Assembly: GCF_013523055.1 (NCBI RefSeq)
Contig: NZ_JAAMQM010000003.1
Coordinates: 248,001-312,000, forward strand
DNA: 64,000 nucleotides
DNA from: Pseudomonas capeferrum
GTDB lineage: Bacteria; Pseudomonadota; Gammaproteobacteria; Pseudomonadales; Pseudomonadaceae
Direction: 5' to 3'
The notes below the pieces were generated by a model. It had not been told where the DNA came from, ran no database searches, and saw only the letters and a program-made list of their open reading frames with translations. Of the stretch, positions 17,227 to 25,952 are shown piece by piece. The translations under genes and the position numbers were made by a program. The stretch's first letter is position 1, and the number at the start of each line of letters is the position of its first letter.

Positions 17227-18270
17227 ATGAAAGCACTCTGCTACCGAGGGCCACGCACTATCCACTATGAAACGGTGGCGGACGCCAGGCTGGAAGACGA
17301 TGGCGACATCGTGCTGCGCATGGAAGCGTGCGGCATCTGCGGTAGCGATCTGCACATCTACCACGGCCAGCCCTTTCCAGGCACCGAAACGCCCTGCTTC
17401 AGCGTCGGTCACGAAGCCGTCGGCGAAGTCATGGAAGTCGGCAAGGCGGTGCGCCGCTTCAGACCCGGCGACCGGGTTATGCTATCCGCCTCGGTGGGCT
17501 GCGGCGCCTGTCGGAACTGCCTGATAGGCAATGTCCTGGCTTGTACCAACGCGCCCATGCGCATCTACGGTATCGGCCGCGGGTTGCCCGGTTGTCAGGC
17601 CGAGGCCATCCGTGTACCAGCCGCCGATGTCAATGCCAGCCTGATCCCGGAAGGCATCAGCGTCGAGCAGGCCATCATGCTGACCGACAACCTGCCCACC
17701 GCCTGGTTCGGCTGCCTGAATGCCGATATCCAACCTGGCGATACCGTGGCGGTGGTCGGCCTCGGCCCTATCGGCCTGATGGCGGTGGAAAGCGCCTTCG
17801 TGCTCGGTGCCAGCCGTGTCTTCGCCATCGACCTGGTGGCGGAACGACGCCAGCTCGCGACGCAGTTGGGTGCGATCGCGCTGGAGCCGGCCAGCGCCCT
17901 CAATGAAATCCGCGAAGCCACAGGTGGGCGCATGGCGCACTGCGCCGTGGAGGCCGTCGGCCTCGACGCCACCATCCAGCTTGCCATCAGTCTGGTCGCC
18001 AGGCAGGGCACCGTCTCGATGGTCGGCGCAGGCACCGCGACCAGCCAGGATTTCCCCATCCGTGAACTGCTGATCCGCAACCTCACGTTCCGCGCCGGCG
18101 TGTGCTCAGTGCAGGAACACTGGGAAAAGCTGATCCACTTCATCCAGCAAGGACGGCTGCACCCCGAACGTTTCGTCACTCACACCCTGCCCTTGAACCA
18201 GGGCGCGGACGCCTACCGGATGTTCGACGCCCGCACCGACGGCGTGCTGAAGATGCTGATGACGCCCTGA
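17227..18270 (+). CDS. zinc-dependent medium-chain alcohol dehydrogenase
   Basis: A 347-residue MDR enzyme. The catalytic zinc ligands are Cys38 in CGICGSDLH and the GHE pair at 61-63. The structural zinc is held by Cys92, 95, 98 and 106 ([15 protein letters not shown]), and VGLGPIG near 178 binds NAD(P). This is the threonine/sorbitol-dehydrogenase-like branch. It follows a strong GAGGAG site and lies between the kinase and its presumed partner dehydrogenase, so it may oxidise a secondary alcohol on the same substrate. The substrate cannot be inferred from the motifs. Confidence 0.88.
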   Translation: MKALCYRGPRTIHYETVADARLEDDGDIVLRMEACGICGSDLHIYHGQPFPGTETPCFSVGHEAVGEVMEVGKAVRRFRPGDRVMLSASVGCGACRNCLIGNVLACTNAPMRIYGIGRGLPGCQAEAIRVPAADVNASLIPEGISVEQAIMLTDNLPTAWFGCLNADIQPGDTVAVVGLGPIGLMAVESAFVLGASRVFAIDLVAERRQLATQLGAIALEPASALNEIREATGGRMAHCAVEAVGLDATIQLAISLVARQGTVSMVGAGTATSQDFPIRELLIRNLTFRAGVCSVQEHWEKLIHFIQQGRLHPERFVTHTLPLNQGADAYRMFDARTDGVLKMLMTP

Positions 18271-18308
18271 TTCCGCCACACCCGCTACCACCTCCAGAGA
18301 GAATCACC

Positions 18309-19529
18309 ATGGATTTCGATTACAGCCCCAAGTCCAAAGAACTCCAGCAACGGCTGCTGCGCTTTTTCGACGAGCACATCTATCCCAACGAGCACCGCTT
18401 CAATGAAGAAGTAGAGGCCAATCGCCGCGCGGGCAACGCCTGGCAGGCGACCGCCATCATCGAAGAGCTCAAGCTCAAGGCAAAAGCGGACGGCCTGTGG
18501 AACCTGTTCCTGCCGCATTCGGCGCGGGCGCCGGAAGGGCTGTCCAACCTGGACTACGCACCATTATGCGAAATCATGGGCAAGGTGGACTGGGCGCCCG
18601 AAGTGTTCAACTGTTCGGCGCCGGATACCGGCAATATGGAGACCCTGGAGCTCTACGGCAGCGAGGCGCAGAAGGACGCCTGGCTCGATCCGCTGCTGCG
18701 AGGCGAGATTCGCTCCAGCTTCGTCATGACCGAACCGGACGTTGCCAGTTCGGATGCCACCAACGTACAGACCCGCATCGAGCGCGACGGCGACCACTAC
18801 GTTATCAATGGCAGCAAGTCCTGGATCTCCGGCGCCGGCGATCCGCGCACCAAGATATTCATCGTCATGGGCAAGACCGACCCGGAGGCGCCCCGCCACC
18901 TGCAACAATCAATGATCCTGGTTCCCGCCGACACCCCCGGCGTTACCGTGGTACGCCCGCTGCGGGTGCTCGGTTTCGATCATGCCCCCTCGGGCCACAT
19001 GGCCGTGGAACTGGTCAACGTGCGAGTACCGGTGGGCAACCTGCTGCTCGGCGAAGGTCGCGGCTTCGAGATCGCCCAGGGCCGCCTCGGCCCAGGACGT
19101 ATCCACCACTGCATGCGCTGCATCGGCGTCGCCGAGCGCGCTCTGGAGCTCCTGGTGCGACGCGCCAAGAGCCGCGTGGCATTCGGGCGCCCACTATCCG
19201 AGCAGGGCGTCTGGCGCGAGCGCATCGCCGAGGCGCGCATCATGATCGAACAGGCCCGACTGTTGGTGCTCAAGACCGCCTACATGATGGACACCGTCGG
19301 CAACAAGCAGGCGCGTGGCGAAATCGCCATGATCAAGGTACTGGCGCCCAACGTCTCCAGCCGGATCGTCGACTGGGCCATCCAGATGTATGGCGCCACC
19401 GGCCTGTGTGACGACACGCCGCTAGCCGAAATGTATGCCCTGCAACGCGCGATCCGCTTCACCGACGGGCCGGACGAGGTGCATCGCAACGCCATCGCCA
19501 AACTGGAGTTGGCGCGCTACGACGCGTAG
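18309..19529 (+). CDS. ACAD10/11-type acyl-CoA dehydrogenase family protein
   Basis: A 406-residue ACAD-fold flavoprotein. FAD/substrate motifs are [18 protein letters not shown] and [12 protein letters not shown]. At the position of the canonical YEGT glutamate it has [19 protein letters not shown], the DGPDEVH signature characteristic of ACAD10/11 and bacterial relatives such as the levulinate-pathway LvaC. In that group the protein processes 4-phosphoacyl-CoA made by a partner APH kinase, removing phosphate, rather than performing simple dehydrogenation. The kinase is encoded two genes upstream. I start it at [11 protein letters not shown] (18309), and the open frame upstream overlaps the alcohol dehydrogenase. 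Confidence 0.85.
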   Translation: MDFDYSPKSKELQQRLLRFFDEHIYPNEHRFNEEVEANRRAGNAWQATAIIEELKLKAKADGLWNLFLPHSARAPEGLSNLDYAPLCEIMGKVDWAPEVFNCSAPDTGNMETLELYGSEAQKDAWLDPLLRGEIRSSFVMTEPDVASSDATNVQTRIERDGDHYVINGSKSWISGAGDPRTKIFIVMGKTDPEAPRHLQQSMILVPADTPGVTVVRPLRVLGFDHAPSGHMAVELVNVRVPVGNLLLGEGRGFEIAQGRLGPGRIHHCMRCIGVAERALELLVRRAKSRVAFGRPLSEQGVWRERIAEARIMIEQARLLVLKTAYMMDTVGNKQARGEIAMIKVLAPNVSSRIVDWAIQMYGATGLCDDTPLAEMYALQRAIRFTDGPDEVHRNAIAKLELARYDA

Positions 19530-19607
19530 AGCGATCCAGCTCGTAGCCCGTACATCCACAAACAGATTTGAGCCCAGGCTGACAGATGGGCTCTTCTGGA
19601 GGTTCTG

Positions 19608-20483
19608 GTGACCTATCGCTTCGATACCCTGACCGGCACACTCGATCGCGGCGTCCTGTTCGCCACCATCGACAATCCGCCCTGCAACATCATGTCGGTA
19701 CAGATGATGGCGGATCTGACCGAGCTGGGTCAGCGGATTGCCATGGACGACAGTGTGCGAGTTCTGGTGCTGCAAAGCCAGGACCCGGATTTCTTTGTCG
19801 CCCATTTCGATACCTCCGTCGTTATACAAAAAACCATCGAGGGACTGCCCAAGCGGCCGAGGGAATTGAGCCCACTGCAGGCCATGTGCGCAGGACTTCG
19901 GGACAACCCGAAACCCAGTCTGGTGAAAATCGCCGGCCGCGCCGGTGGTGGTGGCAGCGAACTGGCGTCCTCCTGCGACATGCGCTTCGGCGTGCGCGGC
20001 AAGACCTTGATAAACCAGATGGAGGTACCGCTTGGCCTGCTGCCTGCTGCCTGTGGATCGCAGAACCTTCCCCGGCTGATAGGTCGCGGGCGGGCGCTCG
20101 AAGTCATCCTCGGCGGTGACGACCTGGATGCCGAGACGGCAGAACGCTGGGGCTATCTCAACCGCATCTTCGACAGCGTCGACGACATGAACCGCTTCGT
20201 CGATGCCCTAGCGTTGCGCATCGCCAAATGGCCGCCCCACGCGGTGGCCCTGGCCAAGGAGTCGGTGGGCAACATCGACCTGCCCTGGCGGCAGGGATTG
20301 CTGGACGAACAGTTGCTCGCCGCTCATGCCATACGCGATCCCTCGACAAAACGCTTGCTGCGCAAATTCATGCGACTGGGCGCGCATACCCGCGACGGCG
20401 AGGCACGCATGGGGGGCTTGCTCATCGAGGTCGCAGATGCGGTAGCCGCAGAATCGGAGCCCCCACACTCTGACCAACACTGA
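19608..20483 (+). CDS. enoyl-CoA hydratase/isomerase (crotonase) family protein
   Basis: A 291-residue crotonase starting with GTG after GGAGG. The usual CoA-loop is altered: FFVAHFDTSVV replaces the common AFCAGADL, so the first oxyanion-hole region is divergent. The two acidic positions are kept, Glu in AGGGGSELASSCD and Glu in NQMEVPLGLLPAACG. This subgroup is often annotated as crotonase of unknown specificity. It probably hydrates or isomerises an enoyl-CoA from the preceding dehydrogenase. It is the fifth gene of the large rightward operon. Confidence 0.8.
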   Translation: MTYRFDTLTGTLDRGVLFATIDNPPCNIMSVQMMADLTELGQRIAMDDSVRVLVLQSQDPDFFVAHFDTSVVIQKTIEGLPKRPRELSPLQAMCAGLRDNPKPSLVKIAGRAGGGGSELASSCDMRFGVRGKTLINQMEVPLGLLPAACGSQNLPRLIGRGRALEVILGGDDLDAETAERWGYLNRIFDSVDDMNRFVDALALRIAKWPPHAVALAKESVGNIDLPWRQGLLDEQLLAAHAIRDPSTKRLLRKFMRLGAHTRDGEARMGGLLIEVADAVAAESEPPHSDQH

Positions 20484-20568
20484 CCACACCTATTCATCGC
20501 GGGTTGCCCGAGCCACAGGCCCGGTTTCTCGATCGAGAACAGCCACAACAATAAATAGAGGCTTTCAC

Positions 20569-21849
20569 ATGTTGATAAAAGAAAAGATTCATAGAGCATG
20601 GCTTTTGCTGGCGTTCTGTTGCCTGCTGGTGGCGACCATGGGCACCACGACCCTGCTGTCTTTCTTTACCTTGCCCGTCTCCACGACACTGGAGGTTCCA
20701 CGGGCTGCCTTTACCCTCTACACCAGCATCATGTCCCTCATGGTCATCGTGTCCATGCCGTTCTGGGGCAGGATGCTGCCCAAGATCGGCATCCGGGCGA
20801 TGGTCGCCATCTCCGGGGCAGGCGCCGGCCTTTCCTATATAGCGATGTCCTATTTCACCAGCCTGTGGCAGTTCTATGTCGCCGGCATCATCATCGGCTT
20901 TACCCTGCCGGCCTGCTCGTTCCTGCCAGCATCGGTGATCATCACCAACTGGTTCGAGCAGCGCAGGGGGATGTCCATGGGTGTCGCGATGGCCTTTACC
21001 GGGGTCTATGCAGCGATTGGCAGCACCTTCCTGCCCAGCATGATCATCGAAGCCGGTTGGCAGCCTGCCTACAAGCTGCTGGGAGCCGTCATACTGGCGC
21101 TCACCCTGCCAGTGCTTCCGTTTCTCTACAGTCATCCGTCGAAGCTCGGACTGCAGCCCTATGGGGCCAAGGAGGGTGCCCCATCCGGACCTACCGACAC
21201 GCCAGCGGGCATATCCGCCAGGGCGGTTTATCGCTCGCCGGCGTTCTGGCTCGTGTGCATGGCGTTGTTCTTCGGGCATGCTTCCATCATCGGTTTCATC
21301 CAGCACGCTCCGGCCCATTTGACCAGCAAGGGTATCAGCCCGGTCGAGGCCGGGACCTTCATGGGCCTGTGCATGCTTTCCCTGATCGGCGCCAAGGTGA
21401 CCCTGGGCTGGCTGAACGACCGAATCGGGACGGTCAACGCCAATCTTGTCTGTCTGTTCTTCGGCGCCATCGCACTGCTCCTTTTCACCCGAATGAGCGG
21501 ACAGGCAGTCTTCTCCACCATCGGCGTGACGCTGTTCATCGCCTATGCCTTCGGCTATGCCTACAACAGCATCTTCCCACCACTTTTGATATCGCGGATG
21601 TTCGGCGCGACCAAGGACTTCGCCTCCATCTACGGCGTCGCCTATGCCCTCGCCTGCGTCGGTGTCGCCATAGGTCCACCGTTGTTCGGTACTTCCTACG
21701 ACCTGACCGGTTCCTACGACACCATGCTGCTCATCGGCCTTGGTTTCGTCGCCATCTCCGCTGCACTGACCGTTCTTGCCATACGTCTGAGCGACCGCAT
21801 GCCCAACGCCAGCCAGACAACAGACGCAATCGCACCCAGCAATTGCTGA
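20569..21849 (+). CDS. MFS transporter
   Basis: A 426-residue polytopic protein with about 12 hydrophobic segments in two halves of six and a basic central loop near residues 185-225 (LGLQPYGAKEG region). TNWFEQRRGMSMGVAMAF resembles the loop motif of oxalate/monocarboxylate-type MFS carriers, and the second half begins SPAFWLVCMALFFGHAS. It is likely the proton-coupled inner-membrane importer of the organic acid degraded by the surrounding enzymes. It lies mid-operon, 12 bases before an SDR gene. Confidence 0.88.
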   Translation: MLIKEKIHRAWLLLAFCCLLVATMGTTTLLSFFTLPVSTTLEVPRAAFTLYTSIMSLMVIVSMPFWGRMLPKIGIRAMVAISGAGAGLSYIAMSYFTSLWQFYVAGIIIGFTLPACSFLPASVIITNWFEQRRGMSMGVAMAFTGVYAAIGSTFLPSMIIEAGWQPAYKLLGAVILALTLPVLPFLYSHPSKLGLQPYGAKEGAPSGPTDTPAGISARAVYRSPAFWLVCMALFFGHASIIGFIQHAPAHLTSKGISPVEAGTFMGLCMLSLIGAKVTLGWLNDRIGTVNANLVCLFFGAIALLLFTRMSGQAVFSTIGVTLFIAYAFGYAYNSIFPPLLISRMFGATKDFASIYGVAYALACVGVAIGPPLFGTSYDLTGSYDTMLLIGLGFVAISAALTVLAIRLSDRMPNASQTTDAIAPSNC

Positions 21850-21861
21850 AGGAGGTCTCAC

Positions 21862-22632
21862 ATGGCGCACAACAAGCGAGGACTGGAGGGAACCGTCGCG
21901 GTCGTGACCGGAGCGGCTCGAGGAATCGGCCGCGCCATCGCCGAACGCCTTGCCGGCGACGGCGCCCGCGTCGCCTGCCTCGACATCAGCCCAGCGCGCC
22001 TCGAGGCGTCCGTCGCGCAAATGCGCGCCGATGGCCTGGACGTTCACGCGTATGTGCTCAATGTCGCTCGACGCAGCGAGGTGCATGAAGTATTCCAGCG
22101 CATCGAAGCCGACCTCAGCGGGCCGCTGGCGACGCTCGTAAACAACGCCGTCTGGGCAAGCTATCAATCGATCGAAGAGATCGACGAAGAGACCCTGGAG
22201 AAAATGCTCGCCGTGGGCCTTAAAGGCATCGTCTGGACAACCCAGGCGGCGACGGCGCAGATGAAGCGGCACGGTGCCGGCACGGTAATCAACCTCAGCT
22301 CCGCAGCCGCTGTCCTGGCGCTCAGGAACTCCGTCGCCTACTGCGCCATCAAGGCAGCGGTAGCGGGTTTGACGCGGGCTGCCGCGCTCGATCTAGGCCC
22401 CCATGGCATCCGGGTGAACGCGATTGCGCCCGGCATGATCGGCACCCCTGCCTCACTGGGGAAATTCGACCAGGCCACTCTGCGCGCCAGGGAGAGCAAC
22501 GTACCCATAGGCCGTTTTGGCGACGCCAGCGAAATTGCCTCGATAGTGGCTTTCCTCGCTTCGGCACAGAGCAGCTACGTCAATGGCGCGCTGATCATGG
22601 CCGATGGCGGCCTGACCATCGCCGGTACCTGA
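21862..22632 (+). CDS. SDR-family oxidoreductase
   Basis: A 256-residue classical SDR with TGAARGIG (16-23), NNA (94-96), Ser147 and Tyr160/Lys164 in SVAYCAIKAA. The segment HGIRVNAIAPGMIGTP and the C-terminal YVNGALIMADGG are typical. AGGAGG precedes the ATG. CLDIS after the second strand favours NAD(H). A role in oxidising a 3-hydroxyacyl-CoA or another hydroxyl is plausible. It is adjacent to a second SDR, so the operon appears to need several distinct alcohol or ketone conversions. Confidence 0.85.
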   Translation: MAHNKRGLEGTVAVVTGAARGIGRAIAERLAGDGARVACLDISPARLEASVAQMRADGLDVHAYVLNVARRSEVHEVFQRIEADLSGPLATLVNNAVWASYQSIEEIDEETLEKMLAVGLKGIVWTTQAATAQMKRHGAGTVINLSSAAAVLALRNSVAYCAIKAAVAGLTRAAALDLGPHGIRVNAIAPGMIGTPASLGKFDQATLRARESNVPIGRFGDASEIASIVAFLASAQSSYVNGALIMADGGLTIAGT

Positions 22633-22661
22633 GCCATTCATTGGCCCATGAGGACAAGCAC

Positions 22662-23447
22662 ATGCAACGGCTACACAACAAACGCGCGATCATCACCGGC
22701 GCCGGCAGTGGTATCGGTCGGGCCAGCGCCCTGCGCTTCGCCCAGGAAGGCGCCCAGGTGCTGGTTGCCGGCCGCACTGTCGCTAGAGTCGAGGAAACCG
22801 CAGAGCTGATCCGCGCCGCTGGCGGCAGCGCCATTGCAATGGCGGCGGATGCATCGATCGAGGCCAACGTCGAGGCCATGGTCGCCCGCTGCATCGCCGA
22901 ATTCGGCGGCCTGGAGATATTCTTCGCCAATGCGGCGACCTGGGTCGGCAACGTCTCCCTATTCGAGCAGACCGTCGCCCAATGGCAGGAGGTGCTGCGA
23001 GTCAACCTGATCGGCGCCTTCCTCGCCACCAAGCACGCCGGTCGCCATATGCGGGCTCAGGGCTTCGGCTCGATCATCTTCACCTCCTCGGTGGCGGCCT
23101 TGCGCGCCAATGCCGGGGATGCGGCCTACAGCGCCAGCAAAGCTGCCGTCAACTCCCTGGCGCAAGTGGCCGCCAACGAACTGTCCGGCACCGGCGTGCG
23201 GGTCAATGCCATTCTGCCGGGTCTCATCGAGACGGAAGGCACCCGGGCGCTGTTCGACGCGGCCAAGGCACGCGGCGCAGCTTCCCGGCTCGGCCAGGTC
23301 AATCCACTCAAGCGCCCCGGACAACCCGAGGAAATCGCCGCCATGGCGGCTTTCCTCGCCAGCGAGGATGCCTCCTACGTCAACGGCCAGGCCATTGCGG
23401 TAGATGGTGGGGTATCCAGCACGCATCCGTTCGGCCGCCTCGGTTGA
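22662..23447 (+). CDS. SDR-family oxidoreductase
   Basis: A 261-residue classical SDR: TGAGSGIG (12-19), NAA in place of NAG near 90, and Ser with Tyr156/Lys160 in DAAYSASKAAV. VAGRTVARVEE after the second strand, with Arg rather than Asp, points toward NADP. I start it at MQRLHNKRAI (22662), which follows GAGGA; the upstream ATG in the frame adds seven poorly placed residues. It is 30 bases downstream of another SDR and 41 bases upstream of an acyl-CoA dehydrogenase gene. Confidence 0.85.
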   Translation: MQRLHNKRAIITGAGSGIGRASALRFAQEGAQVLVAGRTVARVEETAELIRAAGGSAIAMAADASIEANVEAMVARCIAEFGGLEIFFANAATWVGNVSLFEQTVAQWQEVLRVNLIGAFLATKHAGRHMRAQGFGSIIFTSSVAALRANAGDAAYSASKAAVNSLAQVAANELSGTGVRVNAILPGLIETEGTRALFDAAKARGAASRLGQVNPLKRPGQPEEIAAMAAFLASEDASYVNGQAIAVDGGVSSTHPFGRLG

Positions 23448-23488
23448 GGTCATGTCAATCCCCTCGCCAATCATGAAGGAGCTATTCC

Positions 23489-24757
23489 GTGGATCTGGAA
23501 CTACCGAAGAAGCTGACCGATTACCTCGCCGAGCTGGATGACTTCATCGAGCGTGAAATCAAACCGCTCGAAAATGAAAACGACAACATCCGTTTTTTTG
23601 ATCACCGCCGCGAAAATGCGCGGACCGATTGGGAAAACGGCGGCCAGCACGCCAGGGAATGGAAAGCGCTGCTGGCCGAAGCGGTGCGCCGCGCCGACGC
23701 CGCCGGCCATTACCGCTATGCCCTGCCCAAGGCCTATGGCGGTCGGGATGGCAGCAACCTGGAGATGGCGGTGATTCGCGAGCACCTGAACGCGAGAGGT
23801 CTGGGCCTGCACAACGACGCAGCCACCGAGCACGCCATCGTTTCCGTACAGGTGCTCACCGCTCAATTGCTGATCGAGTTCGGCAGCGAAGGGCAAAAAC
23901 GCAAGTACCTACCGGCGCTCCTCGACAGTTCCGCGGCCATGGCCATGGCGATCACCGAGCCCGGCCACGGTTCGGATGCCACCCACATGGAAACCGTCGC
24001 CCGGCGCCAAGGCGAGCACTGGATCATCAACGGTAGCAAGACCTGGAACTCGGGCGCCAATTGGGCCGACACCAACATGGTGTTCGCCCGCACCAGCGGC
24101 AAGGCCGGCGACGCCAAAGGCATCACTGCCTTCCTGGTGCCGCTCAAACCCGAGGCCACACCGGGGCATGTGGTGGAGGAGCTGTTGTGGACCTTCGTCA
24201 TGCCCACCGATCATGCCAGCGTCAGCCTCACCGACGTCAAGGTTCATAACGACGATATCGTCGGCCACGAAGGCGAGGGCCTGACGATCGCCCAGCGCTT
24301 CTTCAACGAAAACCGCATCCGCCAGGCGGCGGCGAGCCTCGGGGCGGCACAATATTGCGTCAACGAATCGATCCGCTACGCCAAACAGCGGGCGCCCTTC
24401 GGCAAGCCGCTGGCGAACAACCAGGGCATCCAGTTCCCGCTCGTCGAGTTGCAGACCCAGTGCGAAATGGTCCGCGCGCTGCTCCACAAGACCGCCTGGC
24501 TGATGGACAGGTACGGAGCGGCCTCGCAAGGCGACAAGGTATCCATGCTCAACTTCTGGGCCAACCGGCTGTGTTGCGAGGCGGCCGACCGGGCCATGCA
24601 GATTCACGGCGGCCTGGGCTATTCCCGGCACAAGCCCTTCGAACACATCTACCGCCATCATCGCCGCTACCGCATCACCGAAGGCACCGAGGAAATCCAG
24701 ATGCGCCGTGTCGCCGGTTATATGTTCGGCTTCATGCAACTGGGGGGCGCGGCATGA
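23489..24757 (+). CDS. acyl-CoA dehydrogenase
   Basis: A 422-residue ACAD with a GTG start after GAAGGAG. The N-terminal helical domain is somewhat long (YGGRDGSNLEMAVIREHLN near 85). Flavin motifs are MAITEPGHGSDATHMET and GSKTWNSGAN, and RYRITEGTEEIQMRRVAGYMF supplies the catalytic Glu in the canonical xEGT position. It should therefore be a true alpha,beta-dehydrogenase, unlike the ACAD10/11-type protein upstream. Its stop overlaps the start of the second racemase gene (ATGA), so the two are coupled; the racemase may supply the isomer that this enzyme uses. Confidence 0.88.
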   Translation: MDLELPKKLTDYLAELDDFIEREIKPLENENDNIRFFDHRRENARTDWENGGQHAREWKALLAEAVRRADAAGHYRYALPKAYGGRDGSNLEMAVIREHLNARGLGLHNDAATEHAIVSVQVLTAQLLIEFGSEGQKRKYLPALLDSSAAMAMAITEPGHGSDATHMETVARRQGEHWIINGSKTWNSGANWADTNMVFARTSGKAGDAKGITAFLVPLKPEATPGHVVEELLWTFVMPTDHASVSLTDVKVHNDDIVGHEGEGLTIAQRFFNENRIRQAAASLGAAQYCVNESIRYAKQRAPFGKPLANNQGIQFPLVELQTQCEMVRALLHKTAWLMDRYGAASQGDKVSMLNFWANRLCCEAADRAMQIHGGLGYSRHKPFEHIYRHHRRYRITEGTEEIQMRRVAGYMFGFMQLGGAA

Positions 24758-25914
24758 GCGGGCCGCTGGCTGGAGTGAAAGTCGTCGAGATCGTCGGGCT
24801 GGGGGCGGCACCGTTCTGCGCCATGATGCTGGCCGACATGGGCGCGGAAGTGATCCGCATCGACCGGCCGGGGGGCGGCGAGATCATGAAGTGGGTCGAG
24901 CCGCGCTTCGATGTAATGGCTCGTGGGCGGCGCTCGGTGGCCATCGACCTGAAAAAGCCGGGTGCCACCGAGGCGGTGCTCGACCTGGTGGCACAGGCCG
25001 ATATTGTCCTGGAAGGCTTCCGTCCCGGTGTGATGGAGCGCATGGGGCTGGGCCCGGAGGCCTGCCTGGCGCGCAACCCCAGGCTGGTCTATGGGCGCAT
25101 GACTGGTTGGGGCCAGGAGGGCCCGTTGGCACAGGCCGCCGGCCACGACATCAACTACATCGCCCTGGCTGGCGTGCTGCATACCATAGGCACGCCGGAT
25201 ACAGCGCCCGTACCGCCGATGAACCTGATCGGCGACTTCGGTGGCGGCGGCATGCTGCTGGCCTTCGGCATCCTCTGTGCGCTGCATGAGGCAGGGAAAT
25301 CCGGCCACGGCCAGGTGGTCGACGCAGCCATGAGCGAAGGCTCGGCACTGCTCGCCGCGATGAACTGGGGCTTCAAGGCCGCCGGCCTATGGCGCAACGC
25401 GCGCGGTGCCAACGTCAATGACGGGGGCGCCCACTTTTACGCCGCCTATGCCTGCGCCGATGGTCACTGCATTTCGATCGCCGCAGCCGAACCGCAGTTC
25501 TATGCCCTGCTGCGCCAGAAACTGGGGCTGGACGACCCGGTTTTCGATGCGCAACACGACCATCGACGCTGGCCGGAGCTCAAGGCACGGCTCGCGGCAA
25601 TATTCAAGACCCGGGCTCGTGCCGAGTGGTGCGCGTTGCTGGAAGGCAGCGATGTCTGCTTCGCCCCCGTGCTCGACTGGAACGAGGCCCCGGAACATCC
25701 GCACAACCGCGCACGCGGCCTGTTCATCGATATCGCCGGCGTCACCCAACCGGCACCGGCACCACGTTTCAGCCGCAGCTCGCCGCCGCACCCCGGTGCC
25801 CCTTCCGCCCCTGGTGCCGATACCGAAAGCGTATTGCGCGACTGGGGCTTCGCTGCCGGCCGGATCGCGGTGCTGCGCGCCAGTGGAGCGATCCCGCCGG
25901 CAACGGGCGACTGA
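24754..25914 (+). CDS. alpha-methylacyl-CoA racemase (second copy)
   Basis: A 386-residue CaiB/BaiF protein, clearly paralogous to the one at 9834. It shares His131 in [12 protein letters not shown], Asp161 in LIGDFGGGGMLLAFG and Glu246 in AAEPQFY, the AMACR proton-shuttling set. The N-terminus overlaps the preceding acyl-CoA dehydrogenase stop by four bases. The open frame extends far upstream within that gene, but the family begins at MSGPLAGVKVVEIVGLG. The presence of two racemases implies at least one, perhaps two, 2-methylacyl-CoA intermediates. Confidence 0.88.
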   Translation: MSGPLAGVKVVEIVGLGAAPFCAMMLADMGAEVIRIDRPGGGEIMKWVEPRFDVMARGRRSVAIDLKKPGATEAVLDLVAQADIVLEGFRPGVMERMGLGPEACLARNPRLVYGRMTGWGQEGPLAQAAGHDINYIALAGVLHTIGTPDTAPVPPMNLIGDFGGGGMLLAFGILCALHEAGKSGHGQVVDAAMSEGSALLAAMNWGFKAAGLWRNARGANVNDGGAHFYAAYACADGHCISIAAAEPQFYALLRQKLGLDDPVFDAQHDHRRWPELKARLAAIFKTRARAEWCALLEGSDVCFAPVLDWNEAPEHPHNRARGLFIDIAGVTQPAPAPRFSRSSPPHPGAPSAPGADTESVLRDWGFAAGRIAVLRASGAIPPATGD

Positions 25915-25952
25915 ACGTCCTGACCCAGCAACAGCGACGAGGAAGAGCCAGC

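Noticed and set aside
20494..22272. A 592-codon minus-strand open frame opposite the MFS transporter.
   Set aside because: Low-complexity shadow sequence; the plus-strand transporter and SDR are clearly real.
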